Below, piece by piece: positions 63,870 through 64,000 of a stretch of 64,000 nucleotides of DNA. The stretch's first letter is position 1; each line of letters starts with the position of its first letter. A program made the translations under genes and the position numbers. The stretch spans positions 40,312 to 104,311 of the forward strand of contig JAPPII010000092.1 of the NCBI GenBank assembly GCA_028820845.1. Direction: 5' to 3'. Source of the stretch: Candidatus Poribacteria bacterium (GTDB lineage Bacteria > Poribacteria > WGA-4E > WGA-3G). Below the pieces are notes generated by a model. The model was given only the letters and a program-made list of their open reading frames with translations. It searched no databases and was not told where the DNA came from.

Positions 63870-64000
63870 AACGTGCGATAAATCGCACTACTACGAACCA
63901 ACTTGTTTGTAGTAGGGCAATTCATTGCCCGTTATGAACTTTTGGACGTGCGATAAATCGCACTACTACGAACCAACTTGTTTGTAGTAGGGCAATTCAT
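63870..64000. repeat. REP-like repeat cluster A-B-A-B (cut by window edge)
   Basis: Type A at 63870-63898 and 63946-63974, type B at 63905-63932 and 63980-64000 (truncated). The A-B pair is repeated as a 75-base unit, typical of bacterial interspersed mosaic elements. Confidence 0.88.

Overview
This window reads as a chromosomal segment of a Candidatus Poribacteria-type bacterium. That placement is an inference from protein style, not from a marker gene. It rests on secreted WD40 proteins ending in the FlgD-like segment NYPNPFNPETWIPYQL, PorV-like and PD40 propeller proteins, a phytanoyl-CoA dioxygenase, a Bacteroidetes-type secreted 'AsnB' family protein, and abundant intergenic hairpin repeats. 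Coding is dense on both strands, with 3 tRNA genes, no rRNA and no phage.

Left part (1-37.7 kb), mostly chromosomal genes: two paralogous WD40 proteins and a PorV-like protein; a class-I glutamine amidotransferase-like hydrolase; a DUF6807-like protein; miaB; a map-ccmC-ccmD-like-SRPBCC overlapping run; then on the minus strand a lytic transglycosylase, a Wzi-like barrel, nadE, a PD40 protein, an 'AsnB-like' secreted protein and a 909-aa repeat/propeller protein. A 690-bp divergent spacer with two kinds of palindrome leads to LamG-like secreted proteins and a peroxiredoxin. tRNA-Gly, a TPR membrane protein and a PD40 protein follow, then mutS2-dnaG-rpoD, two tRNAs, two amidohydrolases, a Rieske protein, a PhyH dioxygenase and a Uma2 nuclease.

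Central part (38.0-60.7 kb), the most interesting region: one co-directional type III CRISPR-Cas island holding a complete III-B (Cmr1-6) effector and a complete III-A (Csm1-5) effector. It carries four different CARF-domain ancillary proteins: a HEPN protein with apparent CARF signatures at both ends, a CARF-RelE-like fusion inside the cmr operon, a Card1/Can2-like CARF-PD-(D/E)XK protein with an altered active site, and a CARF-HEPN protein after csm5. There are two near-identical cas6 genes plus a decayed third cas6 start, and an AAA ATPase-nuclease between the modules. Both Cas10 proteins keep GGDD (cyclic oligoadenylate synthesis) and appear to lack the HD nuclease. The Csm3 and Cmr4 backbone aspartates are present. 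No cas1/cas2 and no CRISPR array are visible. The inferred design is two RNA-guided sensors sharing Cas6-made crRNAs and feeding a panel of second-messenger-activated RNases and nucleases.

Right part (60.7-64.0 kb): a REP-associated tyrosine transposase (RAYT) flanked on both sides by clusters of a hairpin repeat, which also occurs near 6.7-7.8 kb. The repeat has two subfamilies whose stem differences are all compensatory. A small membrane protein and a PLP-dependent decarboxylase complete the window.
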